Positions 52,466 to 60,081 of a stretch of DNA of 64,000 bases are shown in pieces. Each line of letters starts with the position of its first letter. Within the stretch, counting starts at the first letter, position 1. The translations under genes were made by a program, and so were the position numbers. The notes under the pieces were generated by a model that did no database searches, was not told the DNA's origin, and saw nothing but the letters and a program-made list of their open reading frames with translations. Source of the stretch: Ruminococcus sp. (GTDB taxonomy: Bacteria > Bacillota > Clostridia > Oscillospirales > Ruminococcaceae); the NCBI GenBank assembly GCA_021202895.1, contig JAJQCE010000003.1:91719-155718 (forward strand), in the 5' to 3' direction.

Positions 52466-54004
52466 ATGAATGATAAATTAAAAGGAATAATAGTTTGCGG
52501 TGTAGTAGTCGCCTGCTTAGGCGCAACGCTGGGAGTTCTTAAGCTCACCGGTGTTGACACCTCTGACGAGGATGAGGAGGATTCCTCTGAGGAGTCAACC
52601 TCATCTGAAGAGGAGGACGAAAGCGTTCAGCTAATTGACGTTGAAACTGACGATATAGCGCAGATTTATGTCACAAACGAATACGGAAGCTTTACCTATG
52701 TGGGCGAATCGGAAAGCGGCAAGGACGCTGCTGGAATAGCCGAGCTTGAGGGCTTGACGCTAAGCACAGCCGCAGTTTCCGATATTGGCGAGGACACGGC
52801 GCAGCTTACAGCGTACAAGCTTGCAGAGGAGGACGCAACCGACCTGTCAAAGTATGGACTGGATAATCCTGCTTCAACCTTTGAAATAACCTTCCGTGAC
52901 GACACGCAGCGCACGTTTATGATAGGCGACAATGCAAATCAAAACCGCTACCGCTATGTGTATGAGGAGGGTACGACTGACGTTTACATGGTGCTTGAAA
53001 CGACTATGACTGCATTTTTAGAGCGCAAGGAGGATCTCTTAGATACAACGCTTCTTGCGTCTTCAAGCGACGATGAGGACGAAATTGACTTTGGCGTGCT
53101 TACCGTTTCGAGAGCTGACTTAGATTACGATATGGTCTTTGAGCAGGACGACGGTTCTTATGAAAAGTCAAATGAAAATATGCCGTCAGCGCAGGTTATG
53201 ACCTCTCCGATTTTCTCGTATCTGAACGGCACGACCTCATCGGATATAATTTTCTCGCTCTATGGCTTAACTGCGATTGAAGCGGAGGTTATCTTCCCTG
53301 ACGAGGAGGACTTAGCCGAGTACGGACTTGACGATCCGATTGTCACGGTTACGTTTGTCGGAGATGATTACGACTACACGCTTTTGATAGGAAACGAGTA
53401 CCACGAGCTTAACGATGAGGGCGAGGAGCAGTCGGAGGCTTCGGCTTACTACTGCACATTTTCAGGTGTAGACGGTCACGACTGCATCTGGAAGATTGAC
53501 GCTTCTTCGCTGCCGTGGGTTGATCTTGAGCCTACCGATGTTGTAACTACGCTTATGACATGGAATATGGTTGTAGATGTAACTGAAATAAACATCACAG
53601 GCGATGAAACAGTGGATATTGACATTACCTCTGAGGTTGTCGAGGACGAGGACGATTCGGACGATGATGATGAGGAAGAGGACAAGGAGGTTACCGCTGT
53701 AGAAATTGACGGCGAAGAGGTGGACGTAGAGCTGTTCAAGAGCCTATACGAGTACATACTCAGCTGTCCGACGACTGAAGTCTGGTTTGAAGATCCTGAC
53801 GAGGAGGATTCTTATCTGACACTTGATATTGTAACCGAGGACGGCGGCGGAGATACCCTTGAATTTTACAAGGACACCGAGCGCAGAACCATTGTAAAGC
53901 TCAATGGCGCAACGTCATATCGTATACAGTCAAAATGGGTTGACAGGCTTTTGAGCAATGTTGAGGCGGTCAAGAACGGCGAAGATGTCGAGGACGATTA
54001 TTAA
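52466..54004 (+). CDS. DUF4340 domain protein
   Basis: The protein has 512 residues. An N-terminal membrane helix (residues 5-27) is followed by an acidic Ser/Glu linker. Two DUF4340-like repeats with YGLDNPASTFEITFRD and YGLDDPIVTVTFVGDD come next, each with a following T/FMIGD or LLIGNE strand. A long acidic insertion lies near residues 385-410. DUF4340 proteins are partners of GldG-like ABC systems. It is the last gene of the operon, 21 bp downstream of the GldG-like gene. Molecular role unknown. Confidence 0.8.
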   Translation: MNDKLKGIIVCGVVVACLGATLGVLKLTGVDTSDEDEEDSSEESTSSEEEDESVQLIDVETDDIAQIYVTNEYGSFTYVGESESGKDAAGIAELEGLTLSTAAVSDIGEDTAQLTAYKLAEEDATDLSKYGLDNPASTFEITFRDDTQRTFMIGDNANQNRYRYVYEEGTTDVYMVLETTMTAFLERKEDLLDTTLLASSSDDEDEIDFGVLTVSRADLDYDMVFEQDDGSYEKSNENMPSAQVMTSPIFSYLNGTTSSDIIFSLYGLTAIEAEVIFPDEEDLAEYGLDDPIVTVTFVGDDYDYTLLIGNEYHELNDEGEEQSEASAYYCTFSGVDGHDCIWKIDASSLPWVDLEPTDVVTTLMTWNMVVDVTEINITGDETVDIDITSEVVEDEDDSDDDDEEEDKEVTAVEIDGEEVDVELFKSLYEYILSCPTTEVWFEDPDEEDSYLTLDIVTEDGGGDTLEFYKDTERRTIVKLNGATSYRIQSKWVDRLLSNVEAVKNGEDVEDDY

Positions 54005-54163
54005 TAAAAATTTTTAGTTTCGCCTTTTACGCTTCGACATTCTTTTTAGAAAATCTGCGGTAAAATCAAAATGCACGGCAAAAAGGTATCAATTCAAAGC
54101 TTAAAGCTCAATCTGGGCTAAGTCACAAGAGTGAAAAGCTTACACATTTATTACAAAAAGGGC

Positions 54164-54192
54164 TTTTCAAAGCGAAGAAAATATGGTATACT
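54164..54192 (+). promoter_or_regulatory. Weak promoter of the small conserved gene
   Basis: TTTTCA (54164-54169), 17-bp spacer, TATACT (54187-54192). The weak -35 lowers confidence. Confidence 0.5.
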
Positions 54193-54274
54193 TATATTAG
54201 AGCGTGTTCAAGGTATGCCCGCCGCACACTTTGAATTAAATGCAGAAATTTTCGGCGGAGAAAGAGGCACAGCT

Positions 54275-54559
54275 ATGGCAAAAGCAAGTGAAAAGAAAGG
54301 CTTCTTCACCTACAAGGGTTTGCCTTTAGTGAGAAGTGGAAATATCATTTATTTTGGGAATATGTATGACGAATATGTAGTCATGATAGAAATTTTAGGC
54401 ACTCAAAAGCAGGGGGAACTGGAGATAGCAAACAAGGTGAGAATCAGAAAGATGGCTACCGACATAACGCTTCCTCCGCAGGAGCAGATTGTCAAGAAAG
54501 CTGAAAAAGAGAGCCTTTACGATGCGCTTGACATCGCCTGCGCATGGCTTAAGGTTTAA
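54275..54559 (+). CDS. Small conserved-looking hypothetical protein
   Basis: The protein has 94 residues from the ATG at 54275, which has a GAAAGAGG site 7 bp upstream. The long upstream frame begins before the predicted promoter and is rejected. It is compact and beta-rich (GFFTYKGLPLVRSGNIIYFG, YVVMIEILG), ending in helices with KKAEKESLYDALDIACAWL. I do not recognise the family. It lies alone between the ABC operon and tRNA-Thr. Confidence 0.65.
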   Translation: MAKASEKKGFFTYKGLPLVRSGNIIYFGNMYDEYVVMIEILGTQKQGELEIANKVRIRKMATDITLPPQEQIVKKAEKESLYDALDIACAWLKV

Positions 54560-54568
54560 AAAAAGAAA

Positions 54569-54598
54569 AGCAGCTCTGCTATTATCGGCAGGGCTGTT
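54569..54598 (+). terminator. Terminator-like hairpin after the small gene
   Basis: An 11-bp stem (54569-54579 with 54588-54598, two G-U pairs) with an 8-nt loop. The T tail on the plus strand is short, while the minus-strand flank is T-rich. Confidence 0.65.
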
Positions 54599-54631
54599 CA
54601 CATTTAATTTACACTTTTTCTTAAAAAGCTA

Positions 54632-54660
54632 TTGACAAGTATGAAATTTTGTTGTATAAT
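54632..54660 (+). promoter_or_regulatory. Consensus promoter of tRNA-Thr
   Basis: TTGACA (54632-54637), 17-bp spacer, TATAAT (54655-54660), 30 bp before the tRNA. Confidence 0.92.
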
Positions 54661-54690
54661 ATACTAGTCAGTCAAGGAAAAACAGACTGC

Positions 54691-54763
54691 GCTGATATAG
54701 CTCAGTAGGTAGAGCACATCCTTGGTAAGGATGAGGTCCCCGGTTCAAATCCGGGTATCAGCT
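54691..54763 (+). tRNA. tRNA-Thr (GGT)
   Basis: Complete cloverleaf. Acceptor GCTGATA/TATCAGC, D-arm TAGCTCAGTAGGTAGAGC, anticodon loop TTGGTAA gives GGT, T-arm CGGTTCAAATCCG. No CCA is encoded. Confidence 0.95.
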
Positions 54764-55112
54764 TTGAAAATCAACTGAGATAAGTCTGCAAAAAGCAATT
54801 TAACAAGCTTATCTCAGCCGATAAAAGCATACATTAAGTATAATATATTAACAGCAAATTAGCTGAATAATATGTTTTTAAAATTTTTCGCTATGGTATA
54901 CCGTGATAGTCTTTGTGCAAATAAAGGGCAAGATACCAGTACTCACAAACCGCCTTTGGCAAAGGCTCTCGCTGCATTATTGCCGCTGCGATGCGCTGAC
55001 GGTTAAGCCGCGGGCACAAAAAAGCGGCATTGTCAAGTGTTTTTGCCAAAAAAGCTACATCATTTTTGGAAAATAATGCACAAAATTTTCAGTAGTTTTT
55101 TGTGCATTTTGC
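54764..55112 (+). other. Gene-free interval after tRNA-Thr
   Basis: No coding region is supported. A perfect 10-bp inverted repeat CTGAGATAAG/CTTATCTCAG (54775-54784 and 54808-54817) follows the tRNA without a clear T run. Further on there are scattered GC-rich stretches near 54950-55030 that do not resemble the flanking sequence. Confidence 0.45.
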
Positions 55113-55130
55113 TGTGAACTCGAGTTCACA
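55113..55130. promoter_or_regulatory. Perfect 18-bp palindrome
   Basis: TGTGAACTCGAGTTCACA reads the same on both strands. It is 41 bp upstream of the next promoter, the size and symmetry of a dimeric repressor site. No regulator gene lies beside it. Confidence 0.6.
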
Positions 55131-55171
55131 AATTGGTTTAATATGGAAGTGAAAAATTTTTGAAAGAGTAC

Positions 55172-55200
55172 TTGACAAGACGGAAATTGTGGTGTATAAA
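55172..55200 (+). promoter_or_regulatory. Promoter of a short transcript
   Basis: TTGACA (55172-55177), 17-bp spacer, TATAAA (55195-55200), followed about 70 nt later by a strong terminator. Confidence 0.75.
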
Positions 55201-55206
55201 ACAAAT

Positions 55207-55311
55207 AGAAAAGGGCACTGCAAAAGCCTTATGGCTTGCGGTTCTCTTTCAAAATTTAGCTAGTTATTTGATAACCGCCTATTTAAGAGCAGGGCGGTTA
55301 TCTCTTTTTTT
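55207..55311 (+). ncRNA. Candidate small RNA of about 105 nt
   Basis: Bounded by a near-consensus promoter and an intrinsic terminator, with no ribosome-binding-site-supported ORF inside. An untranslated RNA or a leader ahead of the restriction-modification gene are both possible. No homologous family is recognised. Confidence 0.4.
55270..55311 (+). terminator. Intrinsic terminator upstream of the RM gene
   Basis: Perfect 10-bp stem GATAACCGCC/GGCGGTTATC followed by TCTTTTTTT. Confidence 0.9.
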
Positions 55312-55367
55312 GCTGACTATGAATCTTAGCCAGTCAAGATATGCCGCCGCAAATTTTTTATAAATCC

Positions 55368-55396
55368 TTGAAAATAATCTTGAGGTGTGATATAAT
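55368..55396 (+). promoter_or_regulatory. Promoter of the restriction-modification gene
   Basis: TTGAAA (55368-55373), 17-bp spacer, TATAAT (55391-55396), 66 bp before the start. Confidence 0.85.
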
Positions 55397-55461
55397 AAGT
55401 ATAGGACACGCCTTGCAGCAGTTTGTTTGCGGTGTATAAAAAATGGGTAAGGGTGATTATT

Positions 55462-58104
55462 ATGGCTAATAAAAAATGCGACAAATCTATAGAACCTGAA
55501 GTGAAAGATAAAATTAATGGCTGGCTGAAATCCTATGGACTAGATTATAAGCTTGAACAAGCTTCACTTAATACTGAAATTGACAAAGCTCTTGATGAAT
55601 ATTATTCAAAAAATGGTGGTAAAGGCGGAAACAGACCTGACGCTAAGCTCATGAAAACGGATAAGTATGGTAACAATTATCCTGTACTTATTGAATACAA
55701 AGGTAAGAAAGATTATCTTGTAAAAAAGGATGAGAGTGGTATTGTTCAGAACAAGAATGCCAAAGGTGAACCTCATTATAATAATATAAAAAGCTATGCA
55801 GTCAATGGCGCTATACATTATGCCAATGCCATTTTGCATTACACAACTTATAAAAAAATAATTGCAATTGGTGTGACAGGATATAAAGATAGTTTCGGTA
55901 AAATTTGTCTTCAAATTGGTGTTTATTACGTTTCAAACGACACATGGAATTTAGGCTTGGGTTGTGAAATAGCAAAATATACGGATCTTTCCTTCTTAAA
56001 AGATGAAAATTTTGATGCTTTTTTGCAGGACATTGAAAGCTTAAGTCTTACAGAAGATGAAATTTATGAAAGAAAAGAAAAGCGCGAAAAAGAAGTCCGT
56101 GCCAGTCTTGTCAAGCTTAACAATGATATTTACAAGAATGAAAAAGGACTTGGAGAAAATGATAGAGTGTATCTTGTTGCGGCAACGGTAATTGCAACCC
56201 TTGGCGCTGAAAATGTTCATCCATTAAAAAAAGAAGATTTAACTTCTTCAACTGAAAAGAATAATACAGATGGAGATAAAATTATTTCAAAGGTGAATAA
56301 TTTTTTAGAAAAAAAACAGTTACCCGAAGAAAAAAAGAATATTATTATTCACGAGCTTTCTATTACGCTATGTAATGACAATAGAAATAAACCTGTAAAT
56401 GGCGAAAGCCAAATTAAGCGTGTTTTTTGCAAAATATTTGACGACATTGGCGTTTACTACAAAATAGGCATAACAACGGATTTTACAGGTATGCTTTTCA
56501 ACGAGATGTATACTTGGTTAGGCTTTACGCAAGACAAATTGAATGACGTTGTTTTAACTCCTAGTTATGTTGCAACCTTGCTGGCTAAACTTGCAAGAGT
56601 GGACATGGATTCTTATGTATGGGATTTTGCAACTGGTTCAGCCGGACTTTTGGTCGCTGCTATGAACGAAATGATTATTGATGCAAAAGAAAAGATAGCA
56701 TCTCCTGATGAGTTTAAGCTGAAAGATGCTCACATAAAAAGAGAACAATTGTTGGGCTTAGAAATTCTACCTCAAATTTATATGCTTGCGGTTCTAAATA
56801 TGATCTTAATGGGCGATGGCACTTCAAACATCATGAACAAAGACTCTTTAGAGGATTTTAATGGAAATTACGGATTTATTTCTTCTAAAGATAAAAGCTT
56901 CCCTGCTACCGCTTTTGTTTTAAATCCTCCATATTCAGCAAAAGGCAACGGAATGATTTTTGTTCAAAAAGCTCTTTCGATGATGGAAAAAGGTTATGCC
57001 GCTGTTATTATTCAAAATTCAGCAGGCTCAGGAAAGGCTACAAGCTACAATCAAAAAATTTTGCAACACAATACTTTGCTTGCAAGTATAAAAATGCCGA
57101 TTGATTTGTTTATTGGAAAATCAAGCGTTCAGACAAATATCTATGTATTTAAAGTCGGAGAAGCTCATCAGAAAGGCGATACGGTAAAATTTATAGATTT
57201 TTCAAACGATGGCTATACACGTACTAACCGCAAGAAAGCAAGTGTCAATTTGAGGGATACAGATCACGCAAAGGAACGTTATCAAGAGATTGTTGACCTT
57301 GTGCGATTTGGCAAAAAGAAGCTGAATATTTTTACCGAAAAAGAATATTATGAAGGGGAAATAGATCCTGAAAACGGTGCAGACTGGAATCAATCTGCAC
57401 CGATAGATACAACTCCAACGCTCGAGGACTTCAAAAAGAAAGTAAGCGATTATTTAGCATGGGAGGTTTCAACTCTTTTGAAAAATCAAGAAAGCGAGGA
57501 TGAAAGTCTAAAAAAAATAGATGCCTCACTCGACGAAAAATTATCAAGTGTTGAGTGGAGCGAATATAGGCTTGGAGATTTGTTTGAAGCCGAAAACGGA
57601 AATTTTGATATTCAAAAAAAACACATGAATGGTAAAGGAACTTACGTTATTACTGCAGGAGAAACAAACAATGGCGTTCTTGGGAAAACAGATATTCCCG
57701 CAAAAACATTCAACAGCAAAACTATTACGATTGATATGTTTGGGAATGTTTTTTATCGACAATTTGAATATAAAGTGGTAACTCACGCAAGAGTATTTGC
57801 CCTTATCCCCAAATTTCAAATGTCTGAAAAACAAGGACTATTTTTCTCTAGTTTGCTTAAACATTTTACCTCATTATTTGGATATGAAAAAATGTGTTCT
57901 TGGGAACGAATAAAAAATAATTATATTCAGCTTCCTGTAAAAAATGGCTCGATTGACTTTGATTTTATGGAACGCTTTATAGAGGAGCTGGAGGCGGAGC
58001 GTATAGAGGAGCTGGAGGCGGAGCGTATAGAGGAGCTGGAGGCGTATCTTTCCGTCACTGGACTGAAAGATACGCAGCTGACTGCTGTGAGCAGTCAGCA
58101 TTGA
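55462..58104 (+). CDS. BcgI-like fused restriction nuclease-methyltransferase with first target-recognition domain
   Basis: The protein has 880 residues from the ATG at 55462 (AAGGGTGA site). An N-terminal PD-(D/E)xK nuclease shows D60 in NRPDAKL and E78-x-K80 in VLIEYKGK. The N6-adenine methyltransferase has motif I, WDFATGSAGLLVAA, near residue 387 and motif IV, NPPY, near 487, in Type I/BcgI layout. From about residue 690 a half-specificity domain (EWSEYRLGDLF, TIDMFGNVFYRQFEYKVVTHARVFAL) recognises DNA. It ends with the 8-residue repeat EELEAERI and YLSVTGLKDTQLTA. A likely 2-nt insertion near 58088 ends the frame early. Confidence 0.9.
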   Translation: MANKKCDKSIEPEVKDKINGWLKSYGLDYKLEQASLNTEIDKALDEYYSKNGGKGGNRPDAKLMKTDKYGNNYPVLIEYKGKKDYLVKKDESGIVQNKNAKGEPHYNNIKSYAVNGAIHYANAILHYTTYKKIIAIGVTGYKDSFGKICLQIGVYYVSNDTWNLGLGCEIAKYTDLSFLKDENFDAFLQDIESLSLTEDEIYERKEKREKEVRASLVKLNNDIYKNEKGLGENDRVYLVAATVIATLGAENVHPLKKEDLTSSTEKNNTDGDKIISKVNNFLEKKQLPEEKKNIIIHELSITLCNDNRNKPVNGESQIKRVFCKIFDDIGVYYKIGITTDFTGMLFNEMYTWLGFTQDKLNDVVLTPSYVATLLAKLARVDMDSYVWDFATGSAGLLVAAMNEMIIDAKEKIASPDEFKLKDAHIKREQLLGLEILPQIYMLAVLNMILMGDGTSNIMNKDSLEDFNGNYGFISSKDKSFPATAFVLNPPYSAKGNGMIFVQKALSMMEKGYAAVIIQNSAGSGKATSYNQKILQHNTLLASIKMPIDLFIGKSSVQTNIYVFKVGEAHQKGDTVKFIDFSNDGYTRTNRKKASVNLRDTDHAKERYQEIVDLVRFGKKKLNIFTEKEYYEGEIDPENGADWNQSAPIDTTPTLEDFKKKVSDYLAWEVSTLLKNQESEDESLKKIDASLDEKLSSVEWSEYRLGDLFEAENGNFDIQKKHMNGKGTYVITAGETNNGVLGKTDIPAKTFNSKTITIDMFGNVFYRQFEYKVVTHARVFALIPKFQMSEKQGLFFSSLLKHFTSLFGYEKMCSWERIKNNYIQLPVKNGSIDFDFMERFIEELEAERIEELEAERIEELEAYLSVTGLKDTQLTAVSSQH
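57979..58044 (+). repeat. 24-bp tandem repeat in the specificity linker
   Basis: A unit starting ATAGAGGAGCTGGAGGCG occurs 2.75 times without mismatch, encoding I-EELEAER repeats. Repeat number is a multiple of three bases, so changes alter linker length rather than frame, as in EcoR124-type specificity subunits. Confidence 0.92.
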
Positions 58105-58643
58105 AAAATTTCGATGATTACCTATGGCAAGAATTCAATGTAAAGGATTTGTTTGGAGAATCTTCGAGAGGAAAACGCCTGAAAGGTGACGACAGAATAA
58201 AAGGAACACTGCCATTTGTTACGGCTGGAGAAGCAAACGAGGGCATTTCAGCGTTTATTGATAACGACGTAGAAATATTCTCCAGAAACACAACTACAAT
58301 TGATATGTTCGGCTCAGCAAAATATCGGAATTACGACTATGGAGCAGACGACCATATAGCCGTTGTTCATACCGAAAAATTATCTAAATATGCTGCCATA
58401 TTTGTTACAACTGCTTGCCATAAATCGGCGCATACTGGTGAATTTCATTATGGACATAATTTTTATGCAAAAGATGCTGATAATCTATCTATTTTTTTGC
58501 CCACGAAAGATGGCTATCATCCCGATTACGAAGCAATGGCAACACTGATTTCAGCCGTACAAAAGCTTGTTATTACTGATGTTGTAAAGTATTCCAATGA
58601 GAAAATACATACTACTAAAGCTGTAATAAATAATGCTCCATGA
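58101..58643 (+). pseudogene. Second target-recognition domain split from the RM gene by a frameshift
   Basis: The protein-like sequence has about 180 codons, LKNFDDYLWQEFNVKDLFGE then TLPFVTAGEANEGISAFI and FSRNTTTIDMFGSAKYRNY, homologous to the first recognition domain. In its frame the codons just before 58101 read EQSALKNFDDYLWQ. Joining them to the upstream protein by removing two bases (TG near 58088) gives a continuous LTAEQSALKNFDDYLW. The TTG at 58101 has no good ribosome binding site. It may be translated by coupling from the overlapping stop, as a separate S-like subunit, or may be lost. Confidence 0.7.
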
Positions 58644-58760
58644 TTCGCAAGTCAGTCGATAGCTCCTACTGAAATGAACCCTTCCCTTGTAGGAAGCCTC
58701 GTCTACACGCCTTGTTTGGCGAAATTTACAAAAAATTAAAAACATTTTGCTGTTTTATCA

Positions 58761-58789
58761 TTGAAAATCTCTCTTAATTGTGGTATAAT
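58761..58789 (+). promoter_or_regulatory. Promoter of the toxin-antitoxin pair
   Basis: TTGAAA (58761-58766), 17-bp spacer, TATAAT (58784-58789). Confidence 0.88.
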
Positions 58790-58815
58790 AAGACCATAGT
58801 TAGGAGATGTTATAT

Positions 58816-59091
58816 ATGAAACACACTTTGCCAAAAATCATACCGATTAACGAATTAAAAAACACGGCTAAAATCACTCAGACCTGCAAGGAAAGTGACG
58901 TGCCTATTGTTGTTACCAAAAACGGCTATGGAGAAATGGTTTTAATGAGTATTGAGCTTTATGAAAAAACCTTGTCTGAAATGCAGACTGCCGCACTGGT
59001 AAACGAGGCAATAGATGAAATTGACGAGGGAGCAGAAGCAGTTAGTTCAGATGAGTTCTTTACTTCTTTAAAGGAGAAACACAATGGATAA
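58816..59091 (+). CDS. Phd/YefM-type antitoxin
   Basis: The protein has 91 residues from the ATG at 58816 behind AGGAG. The N-terminal Phd/YefM DNA-binding domain shows IIPINELKNTAKITQTCKES and PIVVTKNGYGEMVLMS. The flexible C-terminal tail (EIDEGAEAVSSDEFFTSLKE) should wrap the toxin. It overlaps the toxin gene by 8 bp. It probably represses its own promoter. It lies beside a restriction-modification locus, a frequent association. Confidence 0.9.
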   Translation: MKHTLPKIIPINELKNTAKITQTCKESDVPIVVTKNGYGEMVLMSIELYEKTLSEMQTAALVNEAIDEIDEGAEAVSSDEFFTSLKEKHNG

Positions 59092-59401
59092 AGCTTGTAT
59101 CATAAATATTTATCCAATAGCTCAAACTGACATTGAAAATATTTTTCTTTACATTTCTAAAGAATTGTGTAATCCTACTACCGCTTTTGCACTAATTGAT
59201 AAAATTAAAGAAGCACTTGATTTAGTTTCACTTGATCCCTTTATGTGTCCGCTTGCAGAAAATGAATATATTAAAGACAAATCGGTAAGAAAGCTGATAG
59301 TTGAAAAATATATTATTTTCTATCGTGTAGAGAAAAGTAAAGAAGAGGTTCAAGTACTGCGAGTACTTTATGCAATGAGCGATTACGACAAGCTTATTTA
59401 A
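59084..59401 (+). CDS. RelE/ParE-family toxin
   Basis: The protein has 105 residues with a RelE/ParE fold. It contains IYPIAQTDIENIFLYISKE near the N terminus, and VRKLIVEKYIIFYRVEKSKEEV followed by VLRVLYAMSDY at the C terminus. Whether it cleaves mRNA like RelE or poisons gyrase like ParE is not determined. The start overlaps the antitoxin end, and a terminator follows 3 bp after the stop. Confidence 0.9.
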   Translation: MDKACIINIYPIAQTDIENIFLYISKELCNPTTAFALIDKIKEALDLVSLDPFMCPLAENEYIKDKSVRKLIVEKYIIFYRVEKSKEEVQVLRVLYAMSDYDKLI

Positions 59402-59404
59402 ATC

Positions 59405-59434
59405 AATCCCCCTTGATAAAATTCAAGGGGGATT
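59405..59434. terminator. Terminator between convergent genes
   Basis: Perfect 12-bp stem AATCCCCCTTGA/TCAAGGGGGATT with a 6-nt loop. It serves the toxin-antitoxin operon and the nuclease gene coming from the other side. Confidence 0.88.
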
Positions 59435-59863
59435 TTATGACGCTCGATTTTCACCCGTAGAATAATCAATTTCCACCCCGTCCTGAACGTTGTAAGCAAA
59501 CACGCAAAACTCAATGCTTGAACCAAAGTCCTCAACGGAATATGCCTCCATTAGAACGCCGTCCGCAAGTAGATTCTCATCTTCAAAAATCAGCGTCACT
59601 CGATAAAGCACATGATTTTCGTCATTTTCATAGTCAGCAACAAGGTTTTCCCAGTCTAGCATTCCGTCAATATTTAGCTGACGAGTGCCTGTGATTAAAT
59701 TTTTTTCGTTTGCATTTTCGGCTGTCAATTGGTAGCCTATCAAATGACAACGGTTGTACAGCCAGCCGCCGTTGTCTGAACCTGAGTAGCTGTAATATCT
59801 GACAGACAACAAAAAAGCCGCTGTTATTATAGCGGCTATTAAGGGTATTGATTTTTTTCGCAT
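59435..59863 (-). CDS. Shortened secreted DNA/RNA non-specific endonuclease
   Basis: The protein has 142 residues. The ATG at 59863 is preceded by AAAGGAG. A signal anchor (residues 4-22) is followed after only a few residues by WLYNRCHLIGYQLTAENANE and NLITGTRQLNIDGMLDWENL, the catalytic block of this nuclease family, where the histidine is the general base, then HVLYRVTLIFEDENLLADGV. Family members I recall have 60-80 residues between the signal and the catalytic block, missing here. The catalytic residues are intact, but folding may be impaired. Confidence 0.75.
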   Translation of the reverse strand: MRKKSIPLIAAIITAAFLLSVRYYSYSGSDNGGWLYNRCHLIGYQLTAENANEKNLITGTRQLNIDGMLDWENLVADYENDENHVLYRVTLIFEDENLLADGVLMEAYSVEDFGSSIEFCVFAYNVQDGVEIDYSTGENRAS

Positions 59864-60022
59864 GTGGGTCTCCTTTCGTTTGTTAATGCACAACTCTATC
59901 AAACGGCTTTTTTTTACTGCATTTTGTAAATGAGCGGTTCAAAATTTCTTTTCATAAACACTATCCTTTCAAAACAATTTCTCCCTTGGTTTTTCAAGAG
60001 AGGGTTGCTGCATTTAACGTTT

Positions 60023-60066
60023 GTTCTCATCAAAGCCGAAAGCTCAAGTTCGGCTCTGATGAGAAC
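60023..60066. repeat. 18-bp inverted repeat between minus-strand genes
   Basis: GTTCTCATCAAAGCCGAA (60023-60040) pairs with TTCGGCTCTGATGAGAAC (60049-60066), with one mismatch and an 8-nt loop. Neither strand is followed by a T run, so it is not a standard terminator. It lies just downstream of the NlpC/P60-like gene. Confidence 0.75.
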
Positions 60067-60081
60067 AGCCGCACAAGGCGG

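Noticed and set aside
54131..54274. N-terminal extension of the small protein before 54275
   Set aside because: It begins upstream of the predicted promoter, and a well-spaced ribosome binding site supports 54275.
55160..55363. 67-codon ORF upstream of the RM gene
   Set aside because: It overlaps a consensus promoter and an intrinsic terminator and lacks a ribosome binding site.
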